This document shows positions 34,825-44,141 of a stretch of 64,000 bases of DNA, in pieces. The stretch comes from JAGVIE01 sp964520905 (GTDB taxonomy: Bacteria > Bacteroidota > Ignavibacteria > UBA10030 > SZUA-254), in contig CAZFQL010000015.1 in NCBI GenBank assembly GCA_964520905.1, positions 1 to 64,000 on the forward strand, given 5' to 3'. Position 1 is the first letter of the stretch, and each line of letters begins with the position of its first letter. The notes below the pieces were generated by a model. That model did no database searches. It saw only the letters and a program-made list of their open reading frames with translations, and was not told the DNA's origin. The translations under genes and the position numbers were made by a program.

Positions 34825-35154
34825 ATGAACCAATCATTGATCACAACTGCATTCGATCTCAATGGATACAAAGTCGTGAAGCAGTTAGGGATCGTTCGCG
34901 GAATAACTGTCCGATCGCGCTCGCTCATCGGAAATATCGGTGCGGGGATTCAAACGCTTTTCGGCGGCAATATTTCTTTGTACCAGGAGCTTTGCGAGAA
35001 AGCCCGTCAGGAAGCATACGAGATCATGATAATGCATGCCGAACAGATCGGCGCGAATGCAATTATAGGCATGAGGTACGATGCCAATGATGTTGCCGCC
35101 GGAGTAACGGAAGTTCTGGCATATGGAACCGCTCTTGTCGTAGAAAAAGCTTAA
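34825..35154 (+). CDS. YbjQ-family (UPF0145, 'heavy-metal-binding' domain) protein
   Basis: 109 residues from the ATG at 34825, which has AAGGAAAA just before it; a longer frame reaching back to 34747 overlaps the lipoprotein gene and is rejected. The family pattern is clear: GIVRGITVRSRSLIGNIGAGIQTLFGGNIS, EKARQEAYEIMIMHAEQIGANAIIGMRYD, and a final GTALVVE. Such proteins form homo-oligomeric, dodecin-like shells; the 'metal-binding' label is a database name with little proof. Co-transcribed with the lipoprotein (10-bp gap). Confidence 0.93.
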   Translation: MNQSLITTAFDLNGYKVVKQLGIVRGITVRSRSLIGNIGAGIQTLFGGNISLYQELCEKARQEAYEIMIMHAEQIGANAIIGMRYDANDVAAGVTEVLAYGTALVVEKA

Positions 35155-35191
35155 CGAGTAAATCAATTTAATTAAATTAAGAGAAAACTCA

Positions 35192-36895
35192 ATGGATATT
35201 AAAAATCGAAAAGTATTGGTACTCGGGGGCGGCGGATTGGTCGGAATGGCAATTTGCCGGAAACTTGTCGAGGAAAAACCAAAACAGATTATCGTTACAT
35301 CCCTGCTCCGCACCGAAGCTGAGGAAGCAGTGAAAACACTTCAGCTTGAATTTCCTAAAGCAAGAAAGAAATTCTTTGTACCCTGGTGGGGGAATATATT
35401 CGTCCGTCATACATTCAAAGATTTAAAGAGAGAAAGTATAATCGATGATGAGAAGATGCGCGGGCAACTCATCGATGATATCTTAGGCAAACTTACGGAA
35501 GAAGCGATCCGGCGCTCGACGATTTTTCAGGTTGTAAATAAATTTAAACCCGATATACTCATAGATTGCATCAACTCGGCTACGGCAATCGCTTATCAGG
35601 ATATTTTCAATAGCGCACGTATAGTTCGTCAGGAAATTAAAAAATCCCAGCAATCTAACGATGCATTGATAGAATCGACTGAACGACTCCTTTGTGCGCT
35701 TTACATCCCTCAACTAATCCGGCATGTTCAATTGCTTTACCGGTCGATGCATAAATCCGGAACAAGCTTCTATTTAAAAATCGGAACCAGCGGAACAGGC
35801 GGTATGGGTTTGAACATTCCATACACCCACAGCGAGGAGCGCCCATCCAGCGTTCTGTTGAGTAAATCTTCTGTAGCCGGCGCGCACACCATGTTGTTAT
35901 TCCTGATGGGAAGAACGCCCGACGCTCCAATTACGAAAGAGATAAAACCCACCGCCGCAATTGCATGGAAACGAGTTGCATACGGCGAAATTAAAAAACG
36001 GGGAAAAGCTATCGAATTGTTCGACTGTCCATTATCGCAGGGTATTAAATTGAACAGCACATTAGAAATAAAGATGCCCGATTTCGCTAAACCTACCAAC
36101 AAGACATTGAAATCTGTATTCATAGATACCGGTGAGAACGGACTCTTCTCACGAGGTGAGTTCGAAACGATCACAACACCCGGACAGATGGAGTTTGTTA
36201 CACCCGAAGAGATCGCCGAAGATACTATTTACGAAATCAAAGGCGGAAATACCGGTCACGATATCATTAATGCACTCGACAATGCCACACTTGGACCGAC
36301 ATATCGAGCGGGATATCTTTTCCACAACGCAAAGAATCAAATTGCAGAACTCGAAAAGAAATATAAAACCGACAGCGTGGCATTCGAGATGCTTGGACCA
36401 CCACGCCTCTCCAAGTTACTCTACGAGGGCTACCTCTTGAAGCTCTGCTGTAAAGATATGATTGATGTTATGAAAACCAGTCCGACCGTTCTTTCGCAGA
36501 AGCTCAGGAAGAAAATTGAAGCAGATGGCGACCTCCGTTCTAAAATTATATCAATCGGTATTCCGGTTCTCATGCCCGACGGCAAAACGCTTCTCCGGGG
36601 GAATGACATCAAGATTCCTGCATATCAAGGCGAGAATGAAATCCCGATCACGCAAAAGAACATAAATCTCTGGGCACACGACGGCTGGGTCGATCTCCGT
36701 GTTTCAAACATGAAGCTCTGGAAATCGCGCCTCCAGCAAATCTTTAAGATGGCGGAAGATATTCCTGTTAGCGATACAAGCTCGCGTTTCCTTAACAACA
36801 GTAAGTATTGGAACGATTTCAAAGAAATCGTTCCCGGAAAGCTTGCCGGCTGGATTTTCAGCTACGAAGAAAAAGGAATGAGGATGAAAGCGTAG
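35192..36895 (+). CDS. Rossmann-fold NAD(P)-binding protein, SDR/saccharopine-dehydrogenase-like
   Basis: 567 residues. The N-terminus is a nucleotide-binding Rossmann motif (KVLVLGGGGLVGMAICRKL), then DILIDCINSATAIAYQ at the end of the first half, and a conserved-looking middle (IGTSGTGGMGLNIPYTHSEERPS, LLSKSSVAGAHTMLLFLMGRTPDAP) where a catalytic or substrate loop would be. The C-terminal ~250 residues are mixed and not recognised. I recall long 'short-chain dehydrogenase' annotations with this middle in other phyla, but no assigned reaction. It follows the YbjQ-like gene by 37 bp and ends at a strong terminator. Confidence 0.75.
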   Translation: MDIKNRKVLVLGGGGLVGMAICRKLVEEKPKQIIVTSLLRTEAEEAVKTLQLEFPKARKKFFVPWWGNIFVRHTFKDLKRESIIDDEKMRGQLIDDILGKLTEEAIRRSTIFQVVNKFKPDILIDCINSATAIAYQDIFNSARIVRQEIKKSQQSNDALIESTERLLCALYIPQLIRHVQLLYRSMHKSGTSFYLKIGTSGTGGMGLNIPYTHSEERPSSVLLSKSSVAGAHTMLLFLMGRTPDAPITKEIKPTAAIAWKRVAYGEIKKRGKAIELFDCPLSQGIKLNSTLEIKMPDFAKPTNKTLKSVFIDTGENGLFSRGEFETITTPGQMEFVTPEEIAEDTIYEIKGGNTGHDIINALDNATLGPTYRAGYLFHNAKNQIAELEKKYKTDSVAFEMLGPPRLSKLLYEGYLLKLCCKDMIDVMKTSPTVLSQKLRKKIEADGDLRSKIISIGIPVLMPDGKTLLRGNDIKIPAYQGENEIPITQKNINLWAHDGWVDLRVSNMKLWKSRLQQIFKMAEDIPVSDTSSRFLNNSKYWNDFKEIVPGKLAGWIFSYEEKGMRMKA

Positions 36896-36918
36896 GAAAC
36901 CAGAATAATGGATTAACA

Positions 36919-36958
36919 AAAAAGCCCACTTCCAGTCAAAGAAGTGGGCTTTGTATTT
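36919..36958. terminator. Bidirectional intrinsic terminator
   Basis: A perfect 12-bp stem AAAGCCCACTTC (36921-36932) and GAAGTGGGCTTT (36941-36952) with an 8-nt loop. On the minus strand it runs into TTTTTT, on the plus strand into a weaker TTTGTATTT. It sits between two convergent genes, the Rossmann protein and the restriction-modification enzyme, and would stop both transcripts. Confidence 0.9.
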
Positions 36959-37065
36959 AATTGTTCATCAAAATATTATTCCTATTAAAACCACCAGCTA
37001 AAAGGGAGTTAAACGTCCGGCCCGCATGATCTTTCAGTTTTTTTTCTTTCGGGAGCGCAATGCCT

Positions 37066-40000
37066 TCACTGCGGGGTATTGCTAAATTTTACTTCCAAAA
37101 TATTTTTCTCCACTTCCTCAAATAACTCGTCCAAACTATTCTGCACTTTGATCGTCTCAGCCAGCGCAGTAATAACTTTGCAATAATGACTCACCTCTTC
37201 AGACGAAAGAATTCTTCCTTTCCTGTCCTTCAGCCACTTCTCCGCAACCTGATATCCGCCGATGTGATACTCCCATACCTCTTTTGCAACACCGGTGAAG
37301 TATTGCGATGGATTAAAATACACTCGCTTCTTCTTTTCATCGTATGTTACTTTCTCAACTCTGTTCTCTCCTTCACCTTCACAGTGAGCAATTGGTTTGC
37401 TGAGCTTCTTTGGTTTTAGAAGATGAAGCGCAACGAGTGCTTCTCCCTTTTCTGCCAATGACTTAAACACTTTGTAGCTCGATGTAAACGGTACTCTCGG
37501 GAAATCCGTCTTCAAAAACTCTGCGTACTTCTTGCGGTAAGCATTCGAGTACAACACGCCGTAGATGTAATAGAAAATATCTTCCGGACTTGGCTGCCGT
37601 TTGTATACAGTTTCTAGTGACTCAATAAGCACAGGAGCAAGATTAGGAATTTTCTGTTTCGAATCGTATGTAGCTTCAGGTTCAAAAAGCATCATTGTAA
37701 CGCCAATACGTCGCTTTGGTTTCTCTTTTTCGGGGTAAAGAAATAGAGGTAATGTATAGCAATTGTCCTTGGATGAAAGAAGTGTCTTATCAGAAATCAT
37801 AGTACTAACAATCGCATGTCTCCATTCGTTATCACGTAAACGCCTTGTTATATTTAAAGCAAGATTTGTATTTTTCAATAAATGTTGCATAACTTCGCGT
37901 CGTTCAAGCTCTACCAGAGTCGGTGTGTAGATTATTAAGCGTTTATCAAAAGGTCTGTAATCATATTGGAAAATCTCACTGTTCCATTTTTCTTTTCTGA
38001 TCTTTTTCCATGCATCCTCTACTTTCCAGTCCCGCGTATCGGATAGCTTGAACGTCTTTGCCGCAATTTCATAATTTGCACTTTCGGCAAATACTCGAAC
38101 ACGTTGTTCAACCTCAGCCCTAGTGAACCCAACTACGAATTCATCACGATGAGTTTTAATACCTTCAGAGAACTTTCCAAATATATCTATTATACTTGCA
38201 TAACTCTGATATGAACGCAAAGATTTTCTATTAAATGGGATAAAAAAGAAAGAAGGAGATGCTGGACTAAGTTGTTTCCACTTCGTAGTCTGAACATCAT
38301 GCGAAACTAGGTATTTGTATTTGGCATCTCGAGTTCCATATATATCTTCATATAGGATCCCTTCTTTACTGTTAGAACTATTCTTTATAAATAATACTAT
38401 CGAGACACCTTGCATAATATCAAACACATTCTCGTCGGATTTACCCTTTGGAGTTTTTTCACGTAACCGCGCATTTCCATGTAAGTTCAATATATAAATT
38501 GCGTTAAATGCTCGAAGCAATTCTTCCCTCATTCCTCGATGAATAAGACCGGACAGATATGAATTGTTTGTTATGAATCCTATTGCACCGACGCCAGCCT
38601 TCTCAATCTTCCAATGAGCAAATCTTATAAATTTTATGTAATCATCAGATAGAGGTTGGATGTTTCGCTCATTCCGAACAGCTTTCTTGTAAAGCAACAT
38701 CTCTTTTTCTATAAACTCAGATTTGTTAGTAGAACTTACAGAATATGGAGGATTCCCTAGTATAACAAGAATCGGTTTTTCTCTTTTTATCTTACCTGCA
38801 AGATGAGATTCTTCCGAGAGCGACGACATCCCAGGCAGCGATGTTTGCGCAAGTTCTTCCATCTCTAACGTATTTGTCAAATAAAATTGAAATCGTTCGT
38901 CACCTGTAAGCTTGTGCCCTAATTCTTCCAACAAGTAACCCATCTTTAAATGCCCGGCAGCATATGGAGCCATCATCAGCTCGAACGCATAAAAATGTTT
39001 CAGGATGTGGTCTTCAATAAACTGCCGTCGTGAGCCATCGCCGTACTTCGAAACAAACTCCTCCACCGCAAGCTTAGCCGCTTCGGCAAGGAATGTCAAT
39101 GTTCCGCCGGCAGGGTCGAGTACCGTTACGCTTGGAGTAGCAAATCCATCCTCACGTCCGAACTTTTCTTTAAGAATGATATTGAGCGAACGGACGATGT
39201 ACGAAACAACCGGCTCAGGAGTATAGTAAACTCCTCTCCGCTCACGTTCTTGCGGATTGTACTCAGCAAGGAACGTCTCGTAGAAATGGAAGATCGGATC
39301 GCTTCCTTTACCTTCATCGAAATACTGGTGTAGAATCTTTTTCACATCAGCAGCAGCAAGAACTTCAGCGATATCATCGACTGTGGCTTGCAATTGCTCT
39401 GGTGGATCGAAGGAAATGAAATGGAAAATCTCACGCAGGATTCCTATAGTTTTGGGAATCAAGTCGTATGCAATCTTTCTATTGAAAGAACCGTCGGCTC
39501 TTGTTCGTGCAGCAAACAATCCATACGTAATCGTTTGCGCATAAAGGTCTGCAAATTGTTCCGGTTTGAGATTTGCAATAAGATGTTTTTGAAACGCCTC
39601 GTAAAATCCGAGAATCTTCTTAGCTCCGGGTGTCGATGCCTCACGAAGTTCTGCTGTTATTACCTGATCGCGGAGAAAACGTGTACGGGTGGCAAGCTCC
39701 CGTGCAAGGGTTTCAGCAGTGAATTCTTGTGGAAGTGAAAATTGAAAAAACTTTTCAAGCAGGGCAAAGAATTCTTCCGTATGCTCGGCGGGAGGCACTG
39801 TTTTTAGTTTATCTGCTATGAATGGCCGCGCAAGTAATACTGATGTAACTATCTTCCCATGACGATAAAGACGGAATTCATAGAAGTTAGTGAGAATGAG
39901 ATTTGGAAAAGTTTCTATATAGCGTTGCAACTGTTCAGTATCTTCAACATCATCAAGATTTGACTTTGGAGGTTTTGCTTCAACGTATCCAACTTGTGAG

Positions 40001-40197
40001 TGCTTGCCATCCCACACTCGTAAATCTGGATTACCACCCTGTGTTGGTTTGGGTAATACAGTAACCTGTACTGCCTTCTTGCGTTTTACCCGTGAAAATT
40101 CTTCAAGCAATGATTTTAGAGTGGAATAATACGATTCTTCCCTTGCATCCCCTCTTTTTGTAATAGATGCTATTTCCTTTAGATAAGTTTCAATCAT
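37066..40197 (-). CDS. Single-polypeptide restriction-modification enzyme (type ISP/IIG-like, no helicase)
   Basis: 1043 residues. The N-terminal nuclease-like segment has D58 in GNPDLRVW and E73/K75 in YVEAKPP, the PD-(D/E)xK pattern. An N6-adenine methyltransferase follows: motif I near residue 359 reads DPAGGTLTFL instead of the common DPAxGTGTF, and motif IV NPPY is near 480. The C-terminal third (YRPFDKRLIIY, LPLFLYP, YIYGVLYSNAYRKKYAEF) fits the LlaBIII-type target-recognition domain of type ISP enzymes. True type ISP enzymes also carry a helicase; none fits in this length, so it is a shortened form close to type IIG. It methylates and cuts without partners. Isolated by about 170-180 bp on both sides, so a likely portable unit. 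Confidence 0.9.
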   Translation of the reverse strand: MIETYLKEIASITKRGDAREESYYSTLKSLLEEFSRVKRKKAVQVTVLPKPTQGGNPDLRVWDGKHSQVGYVEAKPPKSNLDDVEDTEQLQRYIETFPNLILTNFYEFRLYRHGKIVTSVLLARPFIADKLKTVPPAEHTEEFFALLEKFFQFSLPQEFTAETLARELATRTRFLRDQVITAELREASTPGAKKILGFYEAFQKHLIANLKPEQFADLYAQTITYGLFAARTRADGSFNRKIAYDLIPKTIGILREIFHFISFDPPEQLQATVDDIAEVLAAADVKKILHQYFDEGKGSDPIFHFYETFLAEYNPQERERRGVYYTPEPVVSYIVRSLNIILKEKFGREDGFATPSVTVLDPAGGTLTFLAEAAKLAVEEFVSKYGDGSRRQFIEDHILKHFYAFELMMAPYAAGHLKMGYLLEELGHKLTGDERFQFYLTNTLEMEELAQTSLPGMSSLSEESHLAGKIKREKPILVILGNPPYSVSSTNKSEFIEKEMLLYKKAVRNERNIQPLSDDYIKFIRFAHWKIEKAGVGAIGFITNNSYLSGLIHRGMREELLRAFNAIYILNLHGNARLREKTPKGKSDENVFDIMQGVSIVLFIKNSSNSKEGILYEDIYGTRDAKYKYLVSHDVQTTKWKQLSPASPSFFFIPFNRKSLRSYQSYASIIDIFGKFSEGIKTHRDEFVVGFTRAEVEQRVRVFAESANYEIAAKTFKLSDTRDWKVEDAWKKIRKEKWNSEIFQYDYRPFDKRLIIYTPTLVELERREVMQHLLKNTNLALNITRRLRDNEWRHAIVSTMISDKTLLSSKDNCYTLPLFLYPEKEKPKRRIGVTMMLFEPEATYDSKQKIPNLAPVLIESLETVYKRQPSPEDIFYYIYGVLYSNAYRKKYAEFLKTDFPRVPFTSSYKVFKSLAEKGEALVALHLLKPKKLSKPIAHCEGEGENRVEKVTYDEKKKRVYFNPSQYFTGVAKEVWEYHIGGYQVAEKWLKDRKGRILSSEEVSHYCKVITALAETIKVQNSLDELFEEVEKNILEVKFSNTPQ

Positions 40198-40230
40198 CAG
40201 CTATTTCATAATCGTGGGTTAAATTGCAAT

Positions 40231-40258
40231 AATATAGCAAATTCTTTTTCATTATCAA
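40231..40258 (-). promoter_or_regulatory. Candidate promoter of the restriction-modification gene
   Basis: On the minus strand TTGATA (40258-40253), 16-bp spacer, TATATT (40236-40231), about 34 bp before the ATG at 40197. No other gene starts here, so the enzyme has its own promoter. Confidence 0.5.
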
Positions 40259-40376
40259 TAAATCTACATGATCAAACTCCAACTTTTTACCAAACTTAAT
40301 CATAGTTAAAAGTCGAAGTTCTTCCAGTTAAGACAATTGCAGAACAATTATAGCTTCCGGCTGATATGTTTCCCCT

Positions 40377-41312
40377 TTAGATGCGCCCAGCAATCGCTTC
40401 AATATGTTTCCCATTCGTCCCACAGCAGCCGCCTAATATTTTCATACCGAATTTTTTGTTCAAACCATTCATCAGCTCACCAAAAACCTCCGGGTCTTCA
40501 GTATCGAGAGCGGCACTGCCGTCCAATTCTTCGGGTCGTTTCTTAGAAGTGTTTGCCTGCAAACCAAGAATACGGTCTCTAACAAGCTCGGAAGAATTCA
40601 CTTCGCTGGAAATTGCCTGCTGAAAAACAGAAGGATGAACACAATTCACCATAAATCCTAACGGCTTGGGAGAGATAGAAGAATCTATTTCCTGGATTGC
40701 CTCAAGAAGAGATGTATCATCAAGAAGCGTTCCTTCGGCTCGCACTACGAAACTGAGAATATATGGAATACCGGTTTCTGACATCGCCTTAGCCATACCG
40801 AGCGCCTCCGAGAATGCAGGAAGCGTTGCCGCAAAAAGAAAATCAACTCCTGCTTGTGCAAGCGCATGGCTTTGTGTTTGATGGAAGATAGCCGCTTCAT
40901 CAATGCCCAATGCCTCGCCCGGTTTGTACGCATCACCCTTGCAACCCATAAGTCCGCCTATAAATATCCGGCTCGCATACGGTCCATATTCTTTCCTGAT
41001 CTCATTGAGGAAACGATAACAATCGCCGTTTACGTCTTTCTTATCAAGTCCGGCTAACTTCAAACGTTCCGGGTTTGCACGCCATGTGGGTGTGAAGAGA
41101 ATTATCGGCAGATTTTTTGCCCGACCGATCTCGATATATTCAGTATAGATTTTTTTTAGTGCAGCTTTTTGCTCCGGCTTGTAAATGAAGCCGGCGTTTA
41201 CAATGTGTGGATCGAGAGGGAATAAACTATCTCTCCTTAACCGTTCAACAACCGAACCTTCGGTAATAACAATAGGGGATTCCTTGAGACACTGATGAAA
41301 ATTCATAATCAT
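40377..41312 (-). CDS. Homocysteine S-methyltransferase family protein
   Basis: 311 residues. TIM-barrel enzyme that passes a methyl group to a thiol such as homocysteine, with Zn held by three cysteines: C224 in VNCVHP and C296/C297 in GGCCGTN, all present. The N-terminus (ITEGSVVERLRRD) differs from the DGG(M/A)GTEL start of MetH/BHMT, so it belongs to the divergent branch whose substrate is not assigned. It is the last gene of a long leftward run; its ATG overlaps the stop of the GNAT gene (ATGA). Confidence 0.9.
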   Translation of the reverse strand: MIMNFHQCLKESPIVITEGSVVERLRRDSLFPLDPHIVNAGFIYKPEQKAALKKIYTEYIEIGRAKNLPIILFTPTWRANPERLKLAGLDKKDVNGDCYRFLNEIRKEYGPYASRIFIGGLMGCKGDAYKPGEALGIDEAAIFHQTQSHALAQAGVDFLFAATLPAFSEALGMAKAMSETGIPYILSFVVRAEGTLLDDTSLLEAIQEIDSSISPKPLGFMVNCVHPSVFQQAISSEVNSSELVRDRILGLQANTSKKRPEELDGSAALDTEDPEVFGELMNGLNKKFGMKILGGCCGTNGKHIEAIAGRI

Positions 41313-41809
41313 TTTGGGATGTACTTTAAATCCAATTCCATAAAAATCGCGCCCTCAACCGGATTTGAACGATATGGTTTTATCTCCTTGAAACCTAACA
41401 ACCGATATAACTGAATCGCTTCTGTCATCGAAGGCACCGTATCTAAGCGCATAGATGAATACCCAAGTTTGCGCGCTTCATCTATTACAGCAACGGCGAG
41501 TCGTTTGCCATATCCCGATCCGCGGAACTCCGGTCGCACATATAATCGCTTCATCTCGCAGATAACATCTTCAATCTTACGAAGCGCAACACAGCCCGCG
41601 GCTTTACCTTCCGACATTAATAGCAGCAACAAACCTGATGGCGGCGCATACTCGCCCGGCAACTCAGCGAGTTCCCGTTCGAAATCTTGAAAGCATAAAT
41701 GAAAATCGAGTGATTTTGCATACTCGAGAAATAATTCCTTTACAAGTTTTATATCGCTGACCGATTCAGCTTTAAGTATGTTTAGATTATTAATTCCGTT
41801 CATAGTCAT
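41309..41809 (-). CDS. GNAT-family N-acetyltransferase
   Basis: 166 residues. Acetyl-CoA binding core: MKRLYVRPEFRGSGYGKRLAVAVIDEARKLGY, with the R-G-x-G-x-G/A loop, followed by LDTVPSMTEAIQLYRLLGFKEI, the second half of the GNAT fold. Substrate unknown. The start (MTMNGINN) has an alternative ATG two codons in. Overlaps the homocysteine methyltransferase gene by 4 nt, so co-translated. Confidence 0.92.
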   Translation of the reverse strand: MTMNGINNLNILKAESVSDIKLVKELFLEYAKSLDFHLCFQDFERELAELPGEYAPPSGLLLLLMSEGKAAGCVALRKIEDVICEMKRLYVRPEFRGSGYGKRLAVAVIDEARKLGYSSMRLDTVPSMTEAIQLYRLLGFKEIKPYRSNPVEGAIFMELDLKYIPK

Positions 41810-41826
41810 CTGCAGAGAATATTTTA

Positions 41827-42444
41827 TTACAGTCTGCCGGCTCGCAACGCTTTCAACATCAATCCTTCTAATCCCGAATCGAATTTAGCCTGCCACCTGC
41901 CGATGAAGAGAGGCTTGATGAACCAGCTTACCGATCCTTGAAGAATACCGACATGAATGACCCTCGTTTTGCCTTCGGGTACATCTTCGAACAGCCAAAC
42001 CTGACCTTCGTTATTGCTTTCCGTTTTACTTAGCCACCCTACCATCAAACCCTGCAACACAGTAGTCACTGTTTCGACCGATTCAATTTGTCCGATCGGA
42101 AAACCCAAATCGGTAACCAAGCGAAACTGTGCAGCTCTTTTCCACCCTGGTGATCCGACCCATTCCGCCGATTTAATAAGTTGCGGAGACCACCTTTGCC
42201 AGTCTTCCAACCGTGACCATGCTTCCCATACGGTCTGACGCGGCAGATTTATCTCACGCGAAGAACAAACGATGATAGTTTGCCAGTTGGGAACATCAAC
42301 GCCGATATTTTGAAGCGCCACACCAATAGCTCTATTTTCGTCGGAATTTTTTCCTTCAATCGGCGGTTGCATGAAAGAGTACATACATAACCCACTAAAG
42401 ACAAGAAATACAATCAGCACAAATGAGAACAAGAATTTTTTCAT
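41827..42444 (-). CDS. SRPBCC-family protein with N-terminal anchor
   Basis: 205 residues. A hydrophobic N-terminus (KFLFSFVLIVFLVFSGLCMYSFM) is a signal anchor or uncleaved signal peptide; then a START/Bet v1-like (SRPBCC) domain: INLPRQTVWEAWSRLEDWQRWSPQLIKSAEWVGSPGWKRAAQF is the usual first strand-helix-WxxWSPxxxxSE pattern, with later FEDVPEGKTRVIHVG. The fold binds a hydrophobic ligand; ligand unknown. Sits 17 bp upstream of the GNAT gene and 29 bp downstream of the pseudouridine synthase gene, same strand. Confidence 0.88.
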   Translation of the reverse strand: MKKFLFSFVLIVFLVFSGLCMYSFMQPPIEGKNSDENRAIGVALQNIGVDVPNWQTIIVCSSREINLPRQTVWEAWSRLEDWQRWSPQLIKSAEWVGSPGWKRAAQFRLVTDLGFPIGQIESVETVTTVLQGLMVGWLSKTESNNEGQVWLFEDVPEGKTRVIHVGILQGSVSWFIKPLFIGRWQAKFDSGLEGLMLKALRAGRL

Positions 42445-42473
42445 TCGTTAATTCCCTTCAATAATTTGATCAC

Positions 42474-43475
42474 TTATGAGACCGCATTGATAATTGAATC
42501 TTTTAGCAATTCCCGCATCGACATCATGTCCTGCGGCAGATCGGAATCAAACCTAACGAATTCCTTGGTTGCCGGATGCATGAATCCAATAGTTTTAGCG
42601 TGCAGGGCTTGCCGTGTTATAATCTTTAAAAGATTTTGGACTTCTTCTTTCTTCTTTTTATCAGTACCGCCCCATGCAATTCGCCTGCCGCCGTATGTCG
42701 GATCGCCAAATACCGGATGACCTATATGATGAAGATGGACACGAATCTGATGAGTACGTCCTGTCCGCAGTTTTAATCTTACAAGAGAAAGATACTCGAA
42801 TTCTTCAAGCACTTTATATTCGGTGATTGCAGACTTGCCGATGGCGCTGACCGCGAATTTCTTTCGGTCGGATTTACTTCTGCCGAGCGTTGCTTCGATG
42901 ATTCCCTCTCTGTCTTTCTTCTCGAATCGTCCCCACACAAAAGCCCAATACTCACGCTCGGTCGTTCTGCGTGAAAATTGTTTTGCCAGATGTGCATGTG
43001 TAGCATCATTCTTTGCAACAACCATCAAGCCCGATGTATCTTTATCGAGCCTGTGAACAATTCCGGGTCTGGTCAAGTCGTTGACGGTTGACAGCCGATC
43101 GTTGCAATGGTAGAGTAGAGCGTTAACCAGCGTGCCTGAATAATTCCCGTAAGCAGGATGCGTAACCATTCCCGCAGGTTTATTCACTACAAGCAGATAA
43201 TTATCTTCGAATAAAATTTCCAGCGGAATATTTTCCGGGACAACATCGGGGGAAGGCGGCTTGGGAATAGTGACGGAAATTACTTCACCGGGAGAAATTT
43301 TATGACTCGGTTTAACAATTTTTCCATCTACTGTAACGAATCCTTCGTTGATAGCATGCTGAACTTTGGAGCGGGTTGTATTTTCCACATGATGAGTTAG
43401 AAAGACATCCAATCTTTCACGGATTTTTCCGGCAGGGACTGAGATTGTAAATTCACGAGACGACATAGTCGTCAC
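42474..43475 (-). CDS. RluA-family pseudouridine synthase (RluD-like)
   Basis: 333 residues. N-terminal S4 RNA-binding domain (ERLDVFLTHHVENTTRSKVQHAINEGFVTVDGK), then the RluA catalytic core with Asp nucleophile D144 in GIVHRLDKDTSGLMVVAKN and the C-terminal LKTGRTHQIRVHLHHIGHPVFGDPTYGG. It modifies uridines, probably in 23S rRNA (RluD targets helix 69). The frame starts with GTG at 43475 overlapping the lspA stop (GTGA); an ATG at 43466 is a possible alternative. Confidence 0.95.
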   Translation of the reverse strand: MTTMSSREFTISVPAGKIRERLDVFLTHHVENTTRSKVQHAINEGFVTVDGKIVKPSHKISPGEVISVTIPKPPSPDVVPENIPLEILFEDNYLLVVNKPAGMVTHPAYGNYSGTLVNALLYHCNDRLSTVNDLTRPGIVHRLDKDTSGLMVVAKNDATHAHLAKQFSRRTTEREYWAFVWGRFEKKDREGIIEATLGRSKSDRKKFAVSAIGKSAITEYKVLEEFEYLSLVRLKLRTGRTHQIRVHLHHIGHPVFGDPTYGGRRIAWGGTDKKKKEEVQNLLKIITRQALHAKTIGFMHPATKEFVRFDSDLPQDMMSMRELLKDSIINAVS

Positions 43476-44119
43476 GATTTAGATTGTTCACTTTGAATAG
43501 ATGGATTATTCACCTCTGGAGTTATTTCCGGCATATTAATAACGCTCGTATCCGCGCTTCCAGTCGGGTGGATCGCCGGTTCTTCCTTTTTGTGCGCACG
43601 GTGAGTAAACATCAATAAAACAACTCCGCATGTAACAGAGGCATCGGCAATATTAAAAACGGGCCAGCGGTTAAGGTGATACCCGAAGAGATTAATATTG
43701 AAGAAATCGGCATCGATAAAATCCACGACCTTACCGTAAAACAACGGACCTTCATTGAACAGGACTCCGTAAAACACACGATCGATCAAGTTACCGACCG
43801 CTCCGCCGAGGATTAATGCCAACGAAATTCTAAAAGCAACACTCTCATTGCGCGCCTTGTATAAGTACAGTAAAATACCTATACTCGCCAGGATAGAGAA
43901 AATTGAAAAGAATAATTTCCCGCCCAGATCGATACCGAAAGCCATTCCCGGGTTCTCGATGTAGGTGAGCCGAAGAGCATCGCCGATGATAGAGAAACTG
44001 CTTCCAAGCTGGAATCCGGGGACATTGATACCTAATGCAGGTATCGCAAATCCTTTGACGAATAGTTTGGTAAGCTGATCAGATATTACGACAGCAAGAC
44101 TGAGATTTAAAATACGCAC
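43472..44119 (-). CDS. lspA: Lipoprotein signal peptidase
   Basis: 215 residues. Inner-membrane aspartyl protease that cuts signal peptides from prolipoproteins. Four TM helices; catalytic Asp pair D113 in GGAVGNLIDRV and D159 in FNIADASVTCGV, and the ENPGMAFGI segment before them, as in the family. The ~45-residue hydrophilic C-terminal tail (HKKEEPAIHPTGSADT...) is longer than in E. coli LspA. Start is GTG at 44119. Neighbours (ileS two genes upstream, rluD next) match the widespread ileS-lspA-rluD order. Confidence 0.96.
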   Translation of the reverse strand: MRILNLSLAVVISDQLTKLFVKGFAIPALGINVPGFQLGSSFSIIGDALRLTYIENPGMAFGIDLGGKLFFSIFSILASIGILLYLYKARNESVAFRISLALILGGAVGNLIDRVFYGVLFNEGPLFYGKVVDFIDADFFNINLFGYHLNRWPVFNIADASVTCGVVLLMFTHRAHKKEEPAIHPTGSADTSVINMPEITPEVNNPSIQSEQSKS

Positions 44120-44141
44120 GATAGATTACACCGTTTAATCA

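Noticed and set aside
37066..40197. Phase-variable homopolymer in the restriction-modification gene
   Set aside because: No run long enough (about 8 or more identical bases) was seen in the coding sequence.
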